Of a stretch of DNA of 64,000 nucleotides, positions 59,039 through 64,000 are shown in pieces. The first letter of the stretch is position 1. Every line of letters begins with the position of its first letter. Source of the DNA: CAVQZA01 sp963718355 (GTDB lineage: Bacteria > Actinomycetota > Thermoleophilia > Gaiellales > Gaiellaceae); assembly GCA_963718355.1 (NCBI GenBank), contig CAVQZA010000004.1, forward strand, positions 525,767 to 589,766, read 5' to 3'. The translations under genes were made by a program, and so were the position numbers. The notes below the pieces were generated by a model. That model ran no database searches. It saw only the letters and a list, made by a program, of their open reading frames with translations, and was not told where the DNA came from.

Positions 59039-60223
59039 ATGCCCGCCGGGGCCTCGAAAGTCCAGATTCCGCGCTGGATCCAACTCGTCGGCTTGCCGCT
59101 GGTGCTGCTGCTTCTCTGGGTGCTCGCGCGGGCGGTCGGTCACGTGGTGTTCCTGTTCCTCGTGGCCGCGATCATCGCCCTGCTCCTCAACCCGTTCGTT
59201 CGCGCGCTCGGGAGGGCAAAGATCCCGCGTGGCCTGGCCGTCGCGGTCGTTTACCTGGGCTTCGCGGCTGCGGTTGGCGTTGCACTCGTGGCGCTCGCTA
59301 CCGTCGTCGTCGATCGAACGCGTTCTGCGTCGAATCGGGTCGATATCTACTTTACGAATCAGGTCGGACAGCCACCTCAGACCCACGCGGAGCGCGATCT
59401 GCAGCGGGTTCAGGTCTGGCTGAACCACAACGGCCTGAAGCGGATCCAGATCGAGACGCAGGGCCGGAAGTTCCTGCACAACATCGGGACGAAGGACGTC
59501 ACGAAGTACACGTCCAAGGCGATTTCGTGGGCCGAAGCCGCCGGGGTAGCCGCGTTCCAGGTGCTCTTCGGCGGGATCCTCGTGATCGTGGTCTCGATCT
59601 ACATGCTTCTGGACATGCCGCGGTTAGGAAGGACCCTGGAGCGGCGCTTCCCGCCGCGCGACGGCGGCCTACCTCTGCTCGAGCGGCTGGAGGAGGCGGT
59701 CTTCGCCTACGTGAAGGGGCAGGCGCTCCTCTCGCTGATCATCGGCGCCTCCGCCGCGCTCGGGCTCTACATCCTCGGCGTGACGGGGCTCGTCCCGGGT
59801 GTCGACCACTACGTGCTGCTCTTCGCGGCGTGGGTCGCGTTCACCGAGCTGATCCCCTACCTCGGGCCGTGGCTCGGCGCGGTGCCGCCCCTGATCTACG
59901 CGCTGTTCGTGCACCCGATCTCGGCGGTCTGGGTCGCGCTGCTGTTCCTCGGGATCCATCAGATCGAGGGTCACGTCGTGGTGCCGAAGGTGATGGGGAC
60001 CGCGCTGCGGCTGAATCCGCTGCTCGTGATCTTCGGGCTGCTCGCCGGGCTCGAGATCTACGGGATTCTCGGCGTGCTCGTGGTGTTGCCGCTGCTCGCG
60101 ATCCTGCGGGCGATGTGGGAGTACTTCTCTGCGGCCGTCGAGCTGGAGCCGTGGAGCGGCGGGCCGGTGCCGATCGAGGTCGAGCTCGAGCCCGAGCGCG
60201 CTGGTTCCGTCCCCGACGCGTAG
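59039..60223 (+). CDS. AI-2E-type (UPF0118/TqsA-like) permease
   Basis: 394 residues with seven to eight helices. The AI-2E signature segments include SIYMLLDMPRLGRTLERRFP, VKGQALLSLIIGASAALGL, FTELIPYLGPWLGAVPPLIY and NPLLVIFGLLAGLEIYGILG. Members export autoinducer-2, or ions in some cases; the cargo is not predictable. The 198-base gap before it is mostly AT-poor without genes. Confidence 0.87.
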   Translation: MPAGASKVQIPRWIQLVGLPLVLLLLWVLARAVGHVVFLFLVAAIIALLLNPFVRALGRAKIPRGLAVAVVYLGFAAAVGVALVALATVVVDRTRSASNRVDIYFTNQVGQPPQTHAERDLQRVQVWLNHNGLKRIQIETQGRKFLHNIGTKDVTKYTSKAISWAEAAGVAAFQVLFGGILVIVVSIYMLLDMPRLGRTLERRFPPRDGGLPLLERLEEAVFAYVKGQALLSLIIGASAALGLYILGVTGLVPGVDHYVLLFAAWVAFTELIPYLGPWLGAVPPLIYALFVHPISAVWVALLFLGIHQIEGHVVVPKVMGTALRLNPLLVIFGLLAGLEIYGILGVLVVLPLLAILRAMWEYFSAAVELEPWSGGPVPIEVELEPERAGSVPDA

Positions 60224-60232
60224 ATTTCGGGT

Positions 60233-61176
60233 GTGAGCGCCTTTCCGGCCACTCGGCTCCGTCGGCTCCGCTCCAGCGGTGCGCTGCGCTCGCTCGTGCG
60301 CGAGACGCGGCTCGACCTCGACGACTTCGTGATGCCGCTCTTCGTCGGGCCTACGACCCGGGCGAACGAGGCGCTGCCGCCGATGGGGCGCTTCTCCATC
60401 GACGATCTCGGCGTCGAGGTCGCGGAGCTCGTGCGCCTCGGCGTGAGCGCCGTAATCCTGTTCGGGATCCCCGACGAGAAGGACGAGGAGGGCTCGGGCG
60501 CGTGGGACGAGCAGGGCGTCGTCCAGCGCGCGCTGCGCGCGTTGCGGCCGGCGTTTCCCGAGCTGCTGCTCCTCACAGACGTGTGCCTGTGCGAGTACAC
60601 CTCGCACGGCCACTGCGGGGTGATCCGCGACGGCGTCGTCGCGAATGACGAGACGCTCGACCTGCTCGTCCGCACGTCGGTCAGCCACGTCGAGGCGGGC
60701 GCCGACGCGGTGTGCCCGAGCGACATGATGGACGGGAGGATCGGCGCGATCCGCGAGGCGCTGCCCGAGACGCCGATCGTGGCCTATTCGGCCAAGTACG
60801 CCTCGGCCTTCTACGGACCTTTCCGGGACGCGGCCGAATCGGCGCCGTCCTTCGGCGACAGGCGCGGCTACCAGATGGATCCGCCGAACGTCCGCGAGGC
60901 GCTGCGCGAATGCGCACTGGATCTCGAGGAGGGGGCCGACGTCTTGATGGTCAAGCCGGCGCTGCCCTACCTCGACGTGATCCGCGCGGTGCGCGAGCGC
61001 TTCGACGCGCCGCTCGCCGCCTACAACGTCTCGGGCGAGTACGCGATGGTGAAGGCTGCGGCTGCGGCGGGGATGCTCGACGAGCAGCCCGCGGCGCTCG
61101 AGTCGCTCGTCGCGATCAAGCGCGCCGGCGCCGACATCGTGATCTCGTACTGGACGAAGGAGCTCGCTCAGTGGCT

Positions 61177-61180
<4 letters not shown>
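60233..61180 (+). CDS. hemB: delta-aminolevulinic acid dehydratase (porphobilinogen synthase)
   Basis: 315 residues. The zinc-site cysteines are Cys118, Cys120 and Cys128 (DVCLCEYTSHGHCG), so it is a zinc-dependent member. The Schiff-base lysines are in YSAKYASAFYGPFRDA and MVKPALPYLDV. GTG at 60233 follows TAGATT (60221-60226) by six bases. It is coupled to hemL (GTGA overlap). Confidence 0.96.
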
Positions 61181-62416
<1,236 letters not shown>

Positions 62417-62439
<23 letters not shown>

Positions 62440-62956
62440 GCCCTGGGCGACGATCGCCGCGGAGGCCGCCGGGGAGAGCCCGCTCTGGGCCGCCGCGCTC
62501 CGCCCCGACGGCGAGCGTGAGCTCGAAGCGGTCTTCTCGCCGCTCGCCGAGCCGCGCTTCGCGCTCGGGCTCGAAACGATCTACGAGGGCTACCTCCTCC
62601 ACTTCGGCCGTCCCCGTCTCTTCGCTCCGATGGATCTCGATACTGCGATTCTGCTGGGCGACTACCTCTACGCACACGGGCTCGTCCGCGTGGCGGCGTT
62701 CGAGCAGGTCGAGGCCGTTGCGGACCTGGCCGACCTGATCTCGCTCTGCTCGCAGGTCGCGGCCGACGGGCGCGACGGGGACGGCGAGGCGTGGGCTGCG
62801 ACGGCCGCGCTGCTAGGCGCCGGAGAGCTCGAAGACGCGCGCGCCGCACTTCGCCTCGACGGCGATCCGGCCCCGCTCGGCGCACTCGCGCGGGCGGCTG
62901 CTGGCGACGAGGCGGTCGAGCTCTCACTCGCTGCGCATCGCCTGCGCCTGCGTTAG
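62417..62956 (+). CDS. conserved hypothetical protein
   Basis: 179 residues, not recognised. It is acidic and Ala-rich, with a conserved-looking centre (LETIYEGYLLHFGRPRLF, DLDTAILLGDYLYAHGL) and a helical C-terminus. It overlaps the hemL end by 23 bases, starting at TTG 62417 or TTG 62429. Possible helper of heme synthesis by context only. Confidence 0.6.
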
Positions 62957-62967
62957 AGTCTGCGCCG

Positions 62968-63102
62968 ATGGCAGTTCTTGCTGACGCGGCGCGAGAGGGC
63001 ATCGACGTGATCCGCGCAATGCTGATCGTCGGGCTGATCTTCATCGGCGTGATCGTGATCGGCGAGCTCGCCCACTGGGTCGTCCGCACGCGCAAGAACT
63101 AG
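62968..63102 (+). CDS. 44-residue single-pass membrane protein
   Basis: One hydrophobic helix (about residues 18-34, MLIVGLIFIGVIVIGEL) flanked by charged ends and ending RTRKN. The -10 TAGAGT (62954-62959) lies eight bases before the ATG. The family is unknown; a TatA-like or stress-membrane role is speculative. Its stop shares CTAG with the convergent epimerase gene. Confidence 0.65.
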   Translation: MAVLADAAREGIDVIRAMLIVGLIFIGVIVIGELAHWVVRTRKN

Positions 63103-63962
63103 CCGACCGCGCGGCGTAGCGCGTCGTCGAGCGGCGAGGGCTCATAGCCGAGCTCGCTCTTCGCTTTCACCGAGCTGAAGTACTCCGGGATCCGCGCCAG
63201 GAGCGCTTCGTTGCGATTGACAAGGCCGAGCGCGGCCCCCGCGCGAACCGCGGCGTACGGGACCCGGATGCTCGGCGGCGGCCTGCCCGCGGCGCGGGCG
63301 ATGCGCGCGAAGGCGTCCTTCAGCGGCATGTTCTCGCCGCCCAGGAGATAGCGCTCGCCGCTGCGCCCGACGTCGAGCGCGAGCAGGTGGCCGCGCGCGA
63401 CGTCGCGCACGTCGACGAGGTTCACACCCGCAGTGCCGACGTAGGCGCGGTAGCGGCCGCTCGCGACGCCTCGCACCATGCGGCCCGTCGGCGTCGGCAC
63501 GGTGTCGCCCTCACCGACCGGCGTCGTCGGGTTCACGACCACCACGTCGAGCCCGGAGGAGAGCACCAGCCGTTCCGACTCGAGCTTCGTCCGCTTGTAC
63601 GGGATCACGAGCTCCCAGTCGGGCGGATAGTCGGCCTCGGTCGCGACGCGGCCCTCCACCGGCCCGCACGTCGTGCAGCTCGAGGTGTGGACGAGCCGGC
63701 GCACTCCTGCCGCGAGACACGCGTCGATCACGTTCTGCGTCCCGCCGACGTTGACCGCCTCGAGCTCGGTCTCCGGCGCGTCGAAGCTGTAGAGCGCCGC
63801 GACGTGGAAGACCGCCTCGCAGCCGGAGATCTCGCGCCGCAACCCGTCCGCGTCGCGCAGGTCGACCCACGCGGTGCGCACCTCGTAGCCGCGCGCTCGG
63901 AGCGCGCGCACGACATGGCCGCCGATGAAGCCCCGGCCGCCGCCGGTGACGTAGACGCGCAT
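63099..63962 (-). CDS. NAD-dependent epimerase/dehydratase
   Basis: A 287-residue extended SDR. Rossmann loop GGGRGFIGGHVVRAL, DLRDADGL, AVFHVAALYSF, VNVGGTQNVIDA and the YKRTK active-site lysine motif are seen. It resembles dihydroflavonol-reductase-like and hopanoid-associated sugar epimerases. ATG at 63962 follows TAGTTT (63974-63969, minus) by six bases, overlapping a divergent promoter. Confidence 0.88.
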   Translation of the reverse strand: MRVYVTGGGRGFIGGHVVRALRARGYEVRTAWVDLRDADGLRREISGCEAVFHVAALYSFDAPETELEAVNVGGTQNVIDACLAAGVRRLVHTSSCTTCGPVEGRVATEADYPPDWELVIPYKRTKLESERLVLSSGLDVVVVNPTTPVGEGDTVPTPTGRMVRGVASGRYRAYVGTAGVNLVDVRDVARGHLLALDVGRSGERYLLGGENMPLKDAFARIARAAGRPPPSIRVPYAAVRAGAALGLVNRNEALLARIPEYFSSVKAKSELGYEPSPLDDALRRAVG

Positions 63963-63985
63963 CGCGAGAAACTAGACTCCACGGC
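63963..63985. promoter_or_regulatory. overlapping divergent promoters sharing one TA step
   Basis: The minus-strand TAGTTT (63974-63969) serves the epimerase, and the plus-strand TAGACT (63973-63978) a gene starting at GTG 63986. They share the TA pair at 63973-63974 inside a CTAG. Confidence 0.6.
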
Positions 63986-64000
63986 GTGGCCCCGCCGAGC
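63986..64000 (+). CDS. first five codons of a gene continuing off the window
   Basis: GTG GCC CCG CCG AGC begins seven bases after TAGACT (63973-63978), the same geometry as confirmed starts elsewhere here. Product unknown because the window ends. Confidence 0.45.

Overview
This is a gene-dense, high-GC stretch of bacterial chromosome with no mobile elements, CRISPR array or rRNA operon. The gene content points to an actinobacterium, most likely of the deep-branching class Thermoleophilia (Gaiellales/Solirubrobacterales type). It has a 14-gene NADH dehydrogenase operon, a futalosine-pathway menaquinone gene (MqnD), a mycobacterial-type ferredoxin reductase, CIRCE-controlled groESL, PilX-like surface proteins and GT-C type membrane glycosyltransferases. 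The taxonomic placement is inferred from recognised families, not from a database search.

Layout. 1-13091 (minus): nuoA-N, with nuoN cut by the window edge and every gene junction overlapping or abutting. 13212-17210 (plus): an IscA/ErpA-type Fe-S carrier, FprA, a small zinc ribbon, fumarase and a secreted CAP protein. 17337-22985: two large secreted serine proteases (S8 and S53) flanking a small secreted protein. 23034-29564: lipoate synthase, an MFS exporter, and an E1alpha-E1beta-E2-lipB operon for a lipoate-dependent 2-oxoacid dehydrogenase. 29601-33970: methyltransferase, zinc ribbon, ASCH protein, Nudix hydrolase, groES-groEL and a GNAT enzyme. 34076-38386: molybdopterin oxidoreductase, YgfZ, tRNA-Arg(GCG), an ornithine-cyclodeaminase-like enzyme, small unknowns, a DtxR-family regulator and mqnD. 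38519-41854: thiolase, two DMT transporters and an enoyl-CoA hydratase/isomerase. 41928-46832: two tandem ~808-residue PilX-like paralogues. 46860-48936: a secreted protein, an SDR enzyme and a frameshifted ArsR-SRPBCC regulator with an intact promoter and operator. 49021-58840: an envelope cluster (phosphodiester glycosidase, double alpha/beta hydrolase, lipid kinase, GtrA, two GT-C-like proteins, peptidoglycan lytic enzyme, YmdB-type phosphoesterase, degenerate M23 protein). 59039-64000: AI-2E-type permease, hemB-hemL, two small unknowns, an epimerase, and the first codons of a further gene.

The most striking theme is transcription and translation architecture. About 28 start codons sit 6-9 bases after a TANNNT box, the arrangement expected for leaderless mRNAs. 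Several divergent pairs have -10 boxes that overlap on opposite strands. Five convergent pairs share one CTAG as both stop codons. Three genes appear to start at non-standard codons (CTG twice, GTA once) inside stop-start overlaps. Shine-Dalgarno leaders are kept mainly for genes that need a regulated or structured 5' leader (groES, the secreted proteases) and for some internal operon genes.

There is no stretch longer than 300 bases without a gene. The largest gaps are 58841-59038, 38387-38518, 17211-17336, 20841-20978, 31336-31462, 13092-13211 and 33971-34075. They hold the promoters, operators, hairpins and terminators listed below.
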